Program-made: the position numbers and the translations under genes
Part shown: in pieces, positions 26,709 through 39,810 of the stretch
How positions within the stretch are numbered: the stretch's first letter is position 1
Layout of the letters: each line of letters starts with the position of its first letter
From: Bombus terrestris
Taxonomy: Eukaryota > Arthropoda > Insecta > Hymenoptera > Apidae
Direction of reading: 5' to 3'
Length of the DNA: 64,000 nucleotides
NCBI RefSeq assembly: GCF_910591885.1
Contig: NW_025963671.1
Coordinates: 1-64,000, forward strand
The notes under the pieces: model-generated
The model's database searches: none
The model's input: only the letters and a program-made list of their open reading frames with translations
Told to the model about the DNA's origin: nothing

Positions 26709-27649
26709 CGTTGTCCCACGGTGTCCAACGATGTCCAACGGTGTCCCACGTTGTCCAACGGTGTCCCACGTTGTCCCACGTTGTCCCACGTTGTCCCACG
26801 TTGTCCCACGATGTCCCACGTTGTCCCACGTTGTCCCACGTTGTCCCAAGTTGTCCCACGTTGTCCCACGTTGTCCCACGTTGTCCCACGTTGTCCCACG
26901 TTGTCCCACGTTGTCCCACGTTGTCCCACGTTGTCCCACGGTGTCCAACGATGTCCAACGGTGTCCAACGGTGTCCCACGGTGTCCAACGGTGTCCCACG
27001 TTGTCCCACGTTGTCCCACGTTGTCCCACGTTGTCCCACGTTGTCCCATGTTGTCCAACGATGTCCAACGGTGTCCCACGTTGTCCCACGTTGTCCCACG
27101 TTGTCCCACGTTGTCCCACGTTGTCCCACGTTGTCCCACGTTGTCCCACGTTGTCCCACGTTGTCCCACGTTGTCCCACGTTGTCCCACGTTGTCCCACG
27201 TTGTCCCACGTTGTCCCACGTGGTCCCACGTTGTCCCACGTTGTCCCACGGTGTCCAACGATGTCCAACGGTATCCCACGTTGTCCAACGGTGTCCCACG
27301 TTGTCCCACGTTGTCCCACGTTGTCCCACGTTGTCCCACGATGTCCCACGTTGTCCCACGTTGTCCCACGTTGTCCCACGTTGTCCCACGTTGTCCCACG
27401 TTGTCCCACGTTGTCCCACGTTGTCCCACGTTGTCCCACGTTGTCCCACGTTGTCCCACGGTGTCCAACGATGTCCAACGGTGTCCAACGGTGTCCCACG
27501 GTGTCCAACGGTGTCCCACGTTGTCCCACGTTGTCCCACGTTGTCCCACGTTGTCCCACGTTGTCCCACGTTGTCCCACGTTGTCCAACGTTGTCCCACG
27601 TTGTCCCACGTTGTCCCACGTTGTCCCACGTTGTCCCACGTTGTCCCAC

Positions 27650-30600
27650 GTTGTCCCACGTTGTCCCACGTTGTCCCACGTTGTCCCACGTTGTCCCACG
27701 GTGTCCAACGATGTCCCACGTTGTCCCACGTTGTCCCACGTGGTCCCACGTTGTCCCACGTTGTCCCACGGTGTCCAACGATGTCCAACGGTGTCCCACG
27801 TTGTCCAACGGTGTCCCACGTTGTCCCACGTTGTCCCACGTTGTCCCACGTTGTCCCACGATGTCCCACGTTGTCCCACGTTGTCCCACGTTGTCCCACG
27901 TTGTCCCACGTTGTCCCACGTTGTCCCACGTTGTCCCACGTTGTCCCACGTTGTCCCACGTTGTCCCACGTTGTCCCACGGTGTCCAACGATGTCCAACG
28001 GTGTCCAACGGTGTCCCACGGTGTCCAACGGTGTCCCACGTTGTCCCACGTTGTCCCACGTTGTCCCACGTTGTCCCACGTTGTCCCACGTTGTCCCACG
28101 TTGTCCAACGATGTCCAACGGTGTCCCACGTTGTCCCACGTTGTTCCATGGTTTCCCACGTTGTCCCACGTTGTCCCACGTTGTCCCACGGTGTCCAACG
28201 ATGTCCAACGGTGTCCAACGGTGTCCAACGGTGTCCAACGGTGTCCCACGTTGTCCCACGTTGTCCCACGTTGTCCCACGTTGTCCCACGGTGTCCAACG
28301 GTGTCCAACGATGTCCCACGTTGTCCCACGTTGTTCCACGTTGTCCCACGTTGTCCCACGATGTCCCACGTTGTCCCACGTTGTCCCACGTTGTCCCACG
28401 TTGTCCCACGTTGTCCCACGTTGTCCCACGTTGTCCCACATTGTCCCACGTTGTCCCACGTTGTCCGACGTTGTCCCACGTTGTCCCACGTTGTCCCACG
28501 TTGTCCCACGTTGTCCCACGGTGTCCAGCGATGTCCAACGGTGTCCCACGATGTCCAACGATGTCCAACGATGTCCAACGGTGTCCAACGGTGTCCCACG
28601 TTGTCCCACGTTGTCCCACGTTGTCCGACGGTGTCCAACGATGTCCAACGGTGTCCCACGTTGTCCCACGGTGTCCCACGTTGTCCCACGTTGTCCCACG
28701 TTGTCCCACGTTGTCCCACGTTGTCCCACGTTGTCCCACGTTGTCCACGTTGTCCCACGTTGTCCCACGTTGTCCCACGGTGTCCAACGATGTCCAACGG
28801 TGTCCAACGGTGTCCCACGGTGTCCAACGGTGTCCCACGTTGTCCCACGTTGTCCCACGTTGTCCCACGTTGTCCCACGTTGTCCCATGTTGTCCAACGA
28901 TGTCCAACGGTGTCCACGTTGTCCCACGTTGTCCCACGTTGTCCCACGATGTCCCACGTTGTCCCACGTTGTCCCACGTTGTCCCACGTTGTCCCACGTT
29001 GTCCCACGTTGTCCCACGTTGTCCCACGTTGTCCCACGTTGTCCCACGTTGTCCCACGTTGTCCCACGGTGTCCAACGATGTCCAACGGTGTCCAACGGT
29101 GTCCTACGGTGTCCAACGGTGTCCCACGTTGTCCCACGTTGTCCCACGTTGTCCCACGTTGTCCCACGTTGTCCCATGTTGTCCAACGATGTCCAACGGT
29201 GTCCAACGGTGTCCCACGTTGTCCCACGTTGTCCCACGTTGTCCTACGTTGTCCCACGTTGTCCCACGGTGTCCAACGATGTCCAACGGTGTCCAGCGAT
29301 GTCCAACGGTGTCCCACGATGTCCAACGATGTCCAACGATGTCCAACGGTGTCCAACGGTGTCCCACGTTGTCCCACGTTGTCCCACGTTGTCCCACGGT
29401 GTCCAACGATGTCCAACGGTGTCCCACGTTGTCCAACGGTGTCCCACGTTGTCCCACGTTGTCCCACGTTGTCCCACGTTGTCCCACGTTGTCCCACGTT
29501 GTCCCACGTTGTCCCACGTTGTCCCACGTTGTCCCACGTTGTCCCACGTTGTCCCACGTTGTCCCACGTTGTCCCACGTTGTCCCACGGTGTCCAACGAT
29601 GTCCAACGGTCTCCAACGGTGTCCCACGGTGTCCAACGGTGTCCCACGTTGTCCCACGTTGTCCCAAGTTGTCCCACGTTGTCCCACGTTGTCCCACGTT
29701 GTCCCACGTTGTCCCACGTTGTCCCACGTTGTCCCACGTTGTCCCACGGTGTCCAACGATGTCCAACGGTGTCCAACGGTGTCCCACGGTGTCCAACGGT
29801 GTCCCACGTTGTCCCACGTTGTCCCACGTTGTCCCACGTTGTCCCACGTTGTCCCATGTTGTCCAACGATGTCCAACGGTGTCCAACGGTGTCCCACGTT
29901 GTCCCACGTTGTCCCACGTTGTCCTACGTTGTCCCACGTTGTCCCACGGTGTCCAACGATGTCCAACGGTGTCCAGCGATGTCCAACGGTGTCCCACGAT
30001 GTCCAACGATGTCCAACGATGTCCAACGGTGTCCAACGGTGTCCCACGTTGTCCCACGTTGTCCCACGTTGTCCCACGGTGTCCAACGATGTCCAACGGT
30101 GTCCCACGTTGTCCAACGGTGTCCCACGTTGTCCCACGTTGTCCCACGTTGTCCCACGTTGTCCCACGTTGTCCCACGATGTCCCACGTTGTCCCACGTT
30201 GTCCCACGTTGTCCCACGTTGTCCCACGTTGTCCCACGTTGTCCCACGTTGTCCCACGTTGTCCCACGGTGTCCAACGATGTCCAACGGTGTCCAACGGT
30301 GTCCCACGGTGTCCAACGGTGTCCCACGTTGTCCCACGTTGTCCCACGTTGTCCCACGTTGTCCCACGTTGTCCCACGTTGTCCAACGATGTCCAACGGT
30401 GTCCCACGTTGTCCCACGTTGTTCCATGGTTTCCCACGTTGTCCCACGTTGTCCCACGTTGTCCCACGGTGTCCAACGATGTCCAACGGTGTCCAACGGT
30501 GTCCAACGGTGTCCAACGGTGTCCCACGTTGTCCCACGTTGTCCCACGTTGTCCCACGGTGTCCAACGATGTCCAACGGTGTCCCACGTTGTCCCACGTT

Positions 30601-31130
30601 GTCCCACGTTGTCCCACGTTGTCCCACGTTGTCCCACGATGTCCCACGTTGTCCCACGTTGTCCCACGTTGTCCCACGTTGTCCCACGTTGTCCCACGTT
30701 GTCCCACGTTGTCCCACGTTGTCCCACGTTGTCCCACGTTGTCCCACGTTGTCCCACGTTGTCCCACGTTGTCCCACGTTGTCCCACGTTGTCCCACGGT
30801 GTCCAACGGTGTCCAACGATGTCCAACGGTGTCCAACGGTGTCCCACGTTGTCCCACGTTGTCCCACGTTGTCCCACGTTGTCCCACGGTGTCCAACGAT
30901 GTCCAACGGTGTCCAACGGTGTCCCACGTTGTCCAACGGTGTCCCACGTTGTCCCACGTTGTCCCACGTTGTCCCACGTTGTCCCACGGTGTCCAACGGT
31001 GTCCAACGATGTCCCACGTTGTCCCACGTTGTTCCACGTTGTCCCACGTTGTCCCACGATGTCCCACGTTGTCCCACGTTGTCCCACGTTGTCCCACGTT
31101 GTCCCACGTTGTCCCACGTTGTCCCACGTT
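27650..31130. repeat. 3.53-kb tandem duplication, copy 1
   Basis: This segment matches the one directly after it (31131-34660) at an offset of 3528-3530 bp. Matching tags include cgtggtccca (27742 and 31270), CCATGG (28148 and 31676), gttccacg (28335 and 31863), cacattg (28440 and 31968), ccgacgg (28627 and 32155), cctacg (29104, 29244, 29924 and 32634, 32774, 33454) and ctccaacgg (29611 and 33141). The offset grows by one at each of two single-base losses in this copy (near 28746 and 28913). The left edge lies between about 27590 and 27700. Confidence 0.88.
28741..28920. other. Register slips 3 and 4
   Basis: Two nine-base units, cgttgtcca near 28746 and cggtgtcca near 28913, each lose one c. 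They lie 167 bp apart and neither is present in the duplicate copy 3.53 kb downstream, so they arose after the duplication or are consensus errors in this copy. Confidence 0.85.
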
Positions 31131-34100
31131 GTCCCACGTTGTCCCACGTTGTCCCACGTTGTCCCACGTTGTCCCACGTTGTCCCACGTTGTCCCACGTT
31201 GTCCCACGTTGTCCCACGTTGTCCCACGGTGTCCAACGATGTCCCACGTTGTCCCACGTTGTCCCACGTGGTCCCACGTTGTCCCACGTTGTCCCACGGT
31301 GTCCAACGATGTCCAACGGTATCCCACGTTGTCCAACGGTGTCCCACGTTGTCCCACGTTGTCCCACGTTGTCCCACGTTGTCCCACGATGTCCCACGTT
31401 GTCCCACGTTGTCCCACGTTGTCCCACGTTGTCCCACGTTGTCCCACGTTGTCCCACGTTGTCCCACGTTGTCCCACGTTGTCCCACGTTGTCCCACGTT
31501 GTCCCACGGTGTCCAACGATGTCCAACGGTGTCCAACGGTGTCCCACGGTGTCCAACGGTGTCCCACGTTGTCCCACGTTGTCCCACGTTGTCCCACGTT
31601 GTCCCACGTTGTCCCACGTTGTCCCACGTTGTCCAACGATGTCCAACGGTGTCCCACGTTGTCCCACGTTGTTCCATGGTTTCCCACGTTGTCCCACGTT
31701 GTCCCACGTTGTCCCACGGTGTCCAACGATGTCCAACGGTGTCCAACGGTGTCCAACGGTGTCCAACGGTGTCCCACGTTGTCCCACGTTGTCCCACGTT
31801 GTCCCACGTTGTCCCACGGTGTCCAACGGTGTCCAACGATGTCCCACGTTGTCCCACGTTGTTCCACGTTGTCCCACGTTGTCCCACGATGTCCCACGTT
31901 GTCCCACGTTGTCCCACGTTGTCCCACGTTGTCCCACGTTGTCCCACGTTGTCCCACGTTGTCCCACATTGTCCCACGTTGTCCCACGTTGTCCGACGTT
32001 GTCCCACGTTGTCCCACGTTGTCCCACGTTGTCCCACGTTGTCCCACGGTGTCCAGCGATGTCCAACGGTGTCCCACGATGTCCAACGATGTCCAACGAT
32101 GTCCAACGGTGTCCAACGGTGTCCCACGTTGTCCCACGTTGTCCCACGTTGTCCGACGGTGTCCAACGATGTCCAACGGTGTCCCACGTTGTCCAACGGT
32201 GTCCCACGTTGTCCCACGTTGTCCCACGTTGTCCCACGTTGTCCCACGTTGTCCCACGTTGTCCCACGTTGTCCCACGTTGTCCCACGTTGTCCCACGTT
32301 GTCCCACGGTGTCCAACGATGTCCAACGGTGTCCAACGGTGTCCCACGGTGTCCAACGGTGTCCCACGTTGTCCCACGTTGTCCCACGTTGTCCCACGTT
32401 GTCCCACGTTGTCCCATGTTGTCCAACGATGTCCAACGGTGTCCCACGTTGTCCCACGTTGTCCCACGTTGTCCCACGATGTCCCACGTTGTCCCACGTT
32501 GTCCCACGTTGTCCCACGTTGTCCCACGTTGTCCCACGTTGTCCCACGTTGTCCCACGTTGTCCCACGTTGTCCCACGTTGTCCCACGTTGTCCCACGGT
32601 GTCCAACGATGTCCAACGGTGTCCAACGGTGTCCTACGGTGTCCAACGGTGTCCCACGTTGTCCCACGTTGTCCCACGTTGTCCCACGTTGTCCCACGTT
32701 GTCCCATGTTGTCCAACGATGTCCAACGGTGTCCAACGGTGTCCCACGTTGTCCCACGTTGTCCCACGTTGTCCTACGTTGTCCCACGTTGTCCCACGGT
32801 GTCCAACGATGTCCAACGGTGTCCAGCGATGTCCAACGGTGTCCCACGATGTCCAACGATGTCCAACGATGTCCAACGGTGTCCAACGGTGTCCCACGTT
32901 GTCCCACGTTGTCCCACGTTGTCCCACGGTGTCCAACGATGTCCAACGGTGTCCCACGTTGTCCAACGGTGTCCCACGTTGTCCCACGTTGTCCCACGTT
33001 GTCCCACGTTGTCCCACGTTGTCCCACGATGTCCCACGTTGTCCCACGTTGTCCCACGTTGTCCCACGTTGTCCCACGTTGTCCCACGTTGTCCCACGTT
33101 GTCCCACGTTGTCCCACGGTGTCCAACGATGTCCAACGGTCTCCAACGGTGTCCCACGGTGTCCAACGGTGTCCCACGTTGTCCCACGTTGTCCCAAGTT
33201 GTCCCACGTTGTCCCACGTTGTCCCACGTTGTCCCACGTTGTCCCACGTTGTCCCACGTTGTCCCACGTTGTCCCACGGTGTCCAACGATGTCCAACGGT
33301 GTCCAACGGTGTCCCACGGTGTCCAACGGTGTCCCACGTTGTCCCACGTTGTCCCACGTTGTCCCACGTTGTCCCACGTTGTCCCATGTTGTCCAACGAT
33401 GTCCAACGGTGTCCAACGGTGTCCCACGTTGTCCCACGTTGTCCCACGTTGTCCTACGTTGTCCCACGTTGTCCCACGGTGTCCAACGATGTCCAACGGT
33501 GTCCAGCGATGTCCAACGGTGTCCCACGATGTCCAACGATGTCCAACGATGTCCAACGGTGTCCAACGGTGTCCCACGTTGTCCCACGTTGTCCCACGTT
33601 GTCCCACGGTGTCCAACGATGTCCAACGGTGTCCCACGTTGTCCAACGGTGTCCCACGTTGTCCCACGTTGTCCCACGTTGTCCCACGTTGTCCCACGTT
33701 GTCCCACGATGTCCCACGTTGTCCCACGTTGTCCCACGTTGTCCCACGTTGTCCCACGTTGTCCCACGTTGTCCCACGTTGTCCCACGTTGTCCCACGGT
33801 GTCCAACGATGTCCAACGGTGTCCAACGGTGTCCCACGGTGTCCAACGGTGTCCCACGTTGTCCCACGTTGTCCCACGTTGTCCCACGTTGTCCCACGTT
33901 GTCCCACGTTGTCCAACGATGTCCAACGGTGTCCCACGTTGTCCCACGTTGTTCCATGGTTTCCCACGTTGTCCCACGTTGTCCCACGTTGTCCCACGGT
34001 GTCCAACGATGTCCAACGGTGTCCAACGGTGTCCAACGGTGTCCAACGGTGTCCCACGTTGTCCCACGTTGTCCCACGTTGTCCCACGGTGTCCAACGAT

Positions 34101-34660
34101 GTCCAACGGTGTCCCACGTTGTCCCACGTTGTCCCACGTTGTCCCACGTTGTCCCACGTTGTCCCACGATGTCCCACGTTGTCCCACGTTGTCCCACGTT
34201 GTCCCACGTTGTCCCACGTTGTCCCACGTTGTCCCACGTTGTCCCACGTTGTCCCACGTTGTCCCACGTTGTCCCACGTTGTCCCACGTTGTCCCACGTT
34301 GTCCCACGTTGTCCCACGTTGTCCCACGGTGTCCAACGGTGTCCAACGATGTCCAACGGTGTCCAACGGTGTCCCACGTTGTCCCACGTTGTCCCACGTT
34401 GTCCCACGTTGTCCCACGGTGTCCAACGATGTCCAACGGTGTCCAACGGTGTCCCACGTTGTCCAACGGTGTCCCACGTTGTCCCACGTTGTCCCACGTT
34501 GTCCCACGTTGTCCCACGGTGTCCAACGGTGTCCAACGATGTCCCACGTTGTCCCACGTTGTTCCACGTTGTCCCACGTTGTCCCACGATGTCCCACGTT
34601 GTCCCACGTTGTCCCACGTTGTCCCACGTTGTCCCACGTTGTCCCACGTTGTCCCACGTT
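31131..34660. repeat. 3.53-kb tandem duplication, copy 2
   Basis: Second copy of 27650-31130. Few differences were seen by eye: cggta for cggtg at 31321, one c/a change near 32196, and a D unit at 33021 where copy 1 has A. Past 34661 the sequence resumes like 31961 (offset 2700 bp, then 2690 bp), so a third, shorter copy follows with about 0.83 kb missing at the junction. Confidence 0.88.
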
Positions 34661-36000
34661 GTCCCACATTGTCCCACGTTGTCCCACGTTGTCCGACGTT
34701 GTCCCACGTTGTCCCACGTTGTCCCACGTTGTCCCACGTTGTCCCACGGTGTCCAGCGATGTCCAACGGTGTCCCACGATGTCCAACGATGTCCAACGAT
34801 GTCCAACGGTGTCCAACGGTGTCCCACGTTGTCCCACGTTGTCCCACGTTGTCCCACGGTGACCAACGATGTCCAACGGTGTCCCACGTTGTCCAACGGT
34901 GTCCCACGTTGTCCCACGTTGTCCCACGTTGTCCCACGTTGTCCCACGTTGTCCCACGTTGTCCCACGTTGTCCCACGTTGTCCCACGTTGTCCCACGTT
35001 GACCCACGGTGTCCAACGATGTCCAACGGTGTCCAACGGTGTCCCACGGTGTCCAACGGTGTCCCACGTTGTCCCACGTTGTCCCACGTTGTCCCACGTT
35101 GTCCCACGTTGTCCAACGATGTCCAACGGTGTCCCACGTTGTCCCACGTTGTCCCACGTTGTCCCACGATGTCCCACGTTGTCCCACGTTGTCCCACGTT
35201 GTCCCAAGTTGTCCCACGTTGTCCCACGTTGTCCCACGTTGTCCCACGTTGTCCCACGTTGTCCCACGTTGTCCCACGTTGTCCCACGGTGTCCAACGAT
35301 GTCCAACGGTGTCCAACGGTGTCCTACGGTGTCCAACGGTGTCCCACGTTGTCCCACGTTGTCCCACGTTGTCCCACGTTGTCCCACGTTGTCCCATGTT
35401 GTCCAACGATGTCCAACGGTGTCCAACGGTGTCCCACGTTGTCCCACGTTGTCCCACGTTGTCCTACGTTGTCCCACGTTGTCCCACGGTGTCCAACGAT
35501 GTCCAACGGTGTCCAGCGATGTCCAACGGTGTCCCACGATGTCCAACGATGTCCAACGATGTCCAACGGTGTCCAACGGTGTCCCACGTTGTCCCACGTT
35601 GTCCCACGTTGTCCCACGGTGTCCAACGATGTCCAACGGTGTCCCACGTTGTCCAACGGTGTCCCACGTTGTCCCACGTTGTCCCACGTTGTCCCACGTT
35701 GTCCCACGTTGTCCCAAGTTGTCCCACGTTGTCCCACGTTGTCCCACGTTGTCCCACGTTGTCCCACGTTGTCCCACGTTGTCCCACGTTGTCCCACGGT
35801 GTCCAACGATGTCCAACGGTGTCCAACGGTGTCCCACGGTGTCCAACGGTGTCCCACGTTGTCCCACGTTGTCCCACGTTGTCCCACGTTGTCCCACGTT
35901 GTCCCATGTTGTCCAACGATGTCCAACGGTGTCCAACGGTGTCCCACGTTGTCCCACGTTGTCCCACGTTGTCCTACGTTGTCCCACGTTGTCCCACGGT
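34661..36000. repeat. Partial third copy of the domain IV repeat
   Basis: The tags cacattg (34668), cctacg (35324, 35464) and ccatgttg (35396) repeat those at 31968, 32634, 32774 and 32706 with an offset of 2700 or 2690 bp. The last cctacg of the trio is at 35974, 510 bp after the second instead of 680 bp, so 170 bp has been lost within this copy. Confidence 0.75.
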
Positions 36001-36510
36001 GTCCAACGATGTCCAACGGCGTCCAGCGATGTCCAACGGTGTCCCACGATGTCCAACGATGTCCAACGATGTCCAACGGTGTCCAACGGTGTCCCACGTT
36101 GTCCCACGTTGTCCCACGTTGTCCCACGGTGTCCAACGATGTCCAACGGTGTCCCACGTTGTCCAACGGTGTCCCACGTTGTCCCACGTTGTCCCACGTT
36201 GTCCCACGTTGTCCCACGTTGTCCCACGATGTCTCACGTTGTCCCACGTTGTCCCACGTTGTCCCACGTTGTCCCACGTTGTCCCACGTTGTCCCACGTT
36301 GTCCCACGTTGTCCCACGGTGTCCAACGATGTCCAACGGTGTCCAACGGTGTCCCACGGTGTCCAACGGTGTCCCACGTTGTCCCACGTTGTCCCACGTT
36401 GTCCCACGTTGTCCCACGTTGTCCCACGTTGTCCAACGATGTCCAACGGTGTCCCACGTTGTCCCACGTTGTCCCACGTTGTCCCACGTTGTCCCACGTT
36501 GTCCCACGTT

Positions 36511-37510
36511 ATCCCACGTTGTCCCACGTTGTCCCACGTTGTCCCACGTTGTCCCACGTTGTCCCACGTTGTCCCACGTTGTCCCACGGTGTCCAACGAT
36601 GTCCAACGATGTCCAACGGTGTCCCACGATGTCCAACGATGTCCAACGATGTCCAACGGTGTCCAACGGTGTCCCACGTTGTCCCACGTTGTCCCGCGTT
36701 GTCCCACGGTGTCCAACGATGTCCAACGGTGTCCCACGTTGTCCAACGGTGTCCCACGTTGTCCAACGGTGTCCCACGTTGTCCCACGTTGTCCCACGTT
36801 GTCCCACGTTGTCCCACGATGTCCCACGTTGTCCCACGTTGTCCCACGTTGTCCCAAGTTGTCCCACGTTGTCCCACGTTGTCCTACGTTGTCCCACGTT
36901 GTCCCACGTTGTCCCACGTTGTCCCACGTTGTCCCACGGTGTCCAACGATGTCCAACGGTGTCCAACGGTGTCCCACGGTGTCCAACGGTGTCCCACGTT
37001 GTCCCACGTTGTCCCACGTTGTCCCACGTTGTCCCACGTTGTCCCATGTTGTCCAACGATGTCCAACGGTGTCCCACGTTGTCCCACGTTGTCCCACGTT
37101 GTCCCACGTTGTCCCACGTTGTCCCACGTTGTCCCACGTTGTCCCACGTTGTCCCACGTTGTCCCACGTTGTCCCACGTTGTCCCACGTTGTCCCACGGT
37201 GTCCAACGATGTCCAACGATGTCCAACGTTGTCCCACGTTGTCCCACGTTGTCCCACGTTGTCCCACGTTGTCCCACGTTGTCCCACGTGGTCCCACGTT
37301 GTCCCACGTTGTCCCACGGTGTCCAACGATGTCCCACGGTGTCCCACGTTGTCCAACGGTGTCCCACGTTGTCCCACGTTGTCCCACGTTGTCCCACGTT
37401 GTCGCACGATGTCCCACGTTGTCCCACGTTGTCCCACGTTGTCCCACGTTGTCCCACGTTGTCCCACGTTGTCCCTCGTTGTCCCACGTTGTCCCATGTT
37501 GTCCAACGAT
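36511..37510. repeat. Block shared with 43951-44670, copy 1
   Basis: Rare units cgttatccca (a at 36511), cgttgtcgca (g at 37404) and cgttgtccct (t at 37476) recur in the same order at 43960, 44563 and 44635. The last two are exactly 7159 bp from their partners; the first is 7449 bp away, so about 290 bp differs between the copies. An extra cctacg unit at 36884 lies inside the piece missing from the later copy. Confidence 0.75.
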
Positions 37511-38478
37511 GTCCAACGGTGTCCCACGTTGTCCCACGTTGTCCCACGTTGTCCCACGTTGTCCCACGGTGTCCAGCGATGTCCAACGGTGTCCCACGAT
37601 GTCCAACGATGTCCAACGATGTCCAACGGTGTCCAACGGTGTCCCACGTTGTCCCACGTTGTCCCACGTTGTCCCACGGTGTCCAACGATGTCCAACGGT
37701 GTCCCACGTTGTCCAACGGTGTCCCACGTTGTCCCACGTTGTCCCACGTTGTCCCACGTTGTCCCACGTTGTCCCACGTTGTCCCACGTTGTCCCACGTT
37801 GTCCCACGTTGTCCCACGTTGTCCCACGGTGTCCAACGATGTCCAACGGTGTCCAACGGTGTCCCACGATGTCCAACGATGTCCAACGATGTCTAACGGT
37901 GTCCAACGGTGTCCCACGTTGTCCCACGTTGTCCCACGTTGTCCCACGGTGTCCAACGATGTCCAACGGTGTCCCACGTTGTCCAACGGTGTCCCACGTT
38001 GTCCCACGTTGTCCCACGTTGTCCCACGTTGTCCCACGTTGTCCCACGTTGTCCCACGTTGTCCCACGTTGTCCCACGGTGTCCAACGATGTCCAACGGT
38101 GTCCAACGGTGTCCCACGGTGTCCAACGGTGTCCCACGTTGTCCCACGTTGTCCCACGTTGTCCCACGTTGTCCCACGTTGTCCCACGTTGTCCAACGAT
38201 GTCCAACGGTGTCCCACGTTGTCCCACGTTGTTCCATGGTTTCCCACGTTGTCCCACGTTGTCCCACGTTGTCCCACGGTGTCCAACGATGTCCAACGGT
38301 GTCCAACGGTGTCCAACGGTGTCCAACGGTGTCCCACGTTGTCCCACGTTGTCCCACGTTGTCCCACGGTGTCCAACGATGTCCAACGGTGTGCCACGTT
38401 GTCCCACGTTGTCCCACGTTGTCCCACGATGTCCAACGATGTCCAACGGTGTCCAACGGTGTCCCACGTTGTCCCACG

Positions 38479-38487
38479 TTGCCCGCG
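38479..38487. other. 9-bp unit, register slip 5
   Basis: A nine-base unit, cgttgcccg, is identical to the slip near 20521. From here to the window end the register is constant. Confidence 0.9.
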
Positions 38488-39810
38488 TTGTCCCACGGTG
38501 TCCAACGATGTCCAACGGTGTCCCACGTTGTCCAACGGTGTCCCACGTTGTCCCACGTTGTCCCACGTTGTCCCACGTTGTCCCACGATGTCCCACGTTG
38601 TCCCACGTTGTCCCACGTTGTCCCAAGTTGTCCCACGTTGTCCCACGTTGTCCCACGTTGTCCCACGTTGTCCCACGTTGTCCCACGTTGTCCCACGTTG
38701 TCCCACGTTGTCCCACGGTGTCCAACGATGTCCAACGGTGTCCAACGGTGTCCCACGGTGTCCAACGGTGTCCCACGTTGTCCCACGTTGTCCCACGTTG
38801 TCCCACGTTGTCCCACGTTGTCCCATGTTGTCCAACGATGTCCAACGGTGTCCCACGTTGTCCCACGTTGTCCCACGTTGTCCCACGTTGTCCCACGTTG
38901 TCCCACGTTGTCCCACGTTGTCCCACGTTGTCCCACGTTGTCCCACGTTGTCCCACGTTGTCCCACGTGGTCCCACGTTGTCCCACGTTGTCCCACGGTG
39001 TCCAACGATGTCCAACGGTATCCCACGTTGTCCAACGGTGTCCCACGTTGTCCCACGTTGTCCCACGTTGTCCCACGTTGTCCCACGATGTCCCACGTTG
39101 TCCCACGTTGTCCCACGTTGTCCCACGTTGTCCCACGTTGTCCCACGTTGTCCCACGTTGTCCCACGTTGTCCCACGTTGTCCCACGTTGTCCCACGTTG
39201 TCCCACGGTGTCCAACGATGTCCAACGGTGTCCAACGGTGTCCCACGGTGTCCAACGGTGTCCCACGTTGTCCCACGTTGTCCCACGTTGTCCCACGTTG
39301 TCCCACGTTGTCCCACGTTGTCCCACGTTGTCCAACGATGTCCAACGGTGTCCCACGTTGTCCCACGTTGTTCCATGGTTTCCCACGTTGTCCCACGTTG
39401 TCCCACGTTGTCCCACGTTGTCCCACGATGTCCCACGTTGTCCCACGTTGTCCCACGTTGTCCCACGTTGTCCCACGTTGTCCCACGTTGTCCCACGTTG
39501 TCCCACGTTGTCCCACGTTGTCCCACGTTGTCCCACGTTGTCCCACGTTGTCCCACGTTGTCCCACGTTGTCCCACGTTGTCCCACGTTGTCCCATGTTG
39601 TCCAACGATGTCCAACGGTGTCCCACGTTGTCCCACGTTGTCCCAGGTTGTCCCACGATGTCCCACGTTGTCCCACGTTGTCCCACGTTGTCCCAAGTTG
39701 TCCCACGTTGTCCCACGTTGTCCCACGTTGTCCCACGTTGTCCCACGTTGTCCCACGTTGTCCCACGTTGTCCCACGGTGTCCAACGATGTCCAACGGTG
39801 TCCAACGGTG

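Larger units (their letters stand above)
17791..27030. repeat. Array domain III, no CCATGG dimers
   Basis: No CCATGG dimer is present for about 10.3 kb, from the one at 17771 to the next near 28139. Other tags take over: caatgatg (near 19931, 22100, 24180), cccaagttg (near 19711, 20667, 21880, 23960, 26847), cccgcg, and cgtggtccca (18111, 20011, 22180, 22840, 24260). The register shifts by -1 near 20525 and again near 26703. No genes. Confidence 0.7.

Noticed and set aside
13..37896. Open reading frame of 12,627 codons on the + strand, with others of thousands of codons on both strands
   Set aside because: The unit has no stop in any frame on either strand and its length is not a multiple of 3, so every frame reads the same 10-residue repeat. 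Starts and ends coincide with rare point variants (for example tga in caatgatg, taa near 37894, tag from cctacg on the - strand). No codon bias, start context or non-repeat domain is present.
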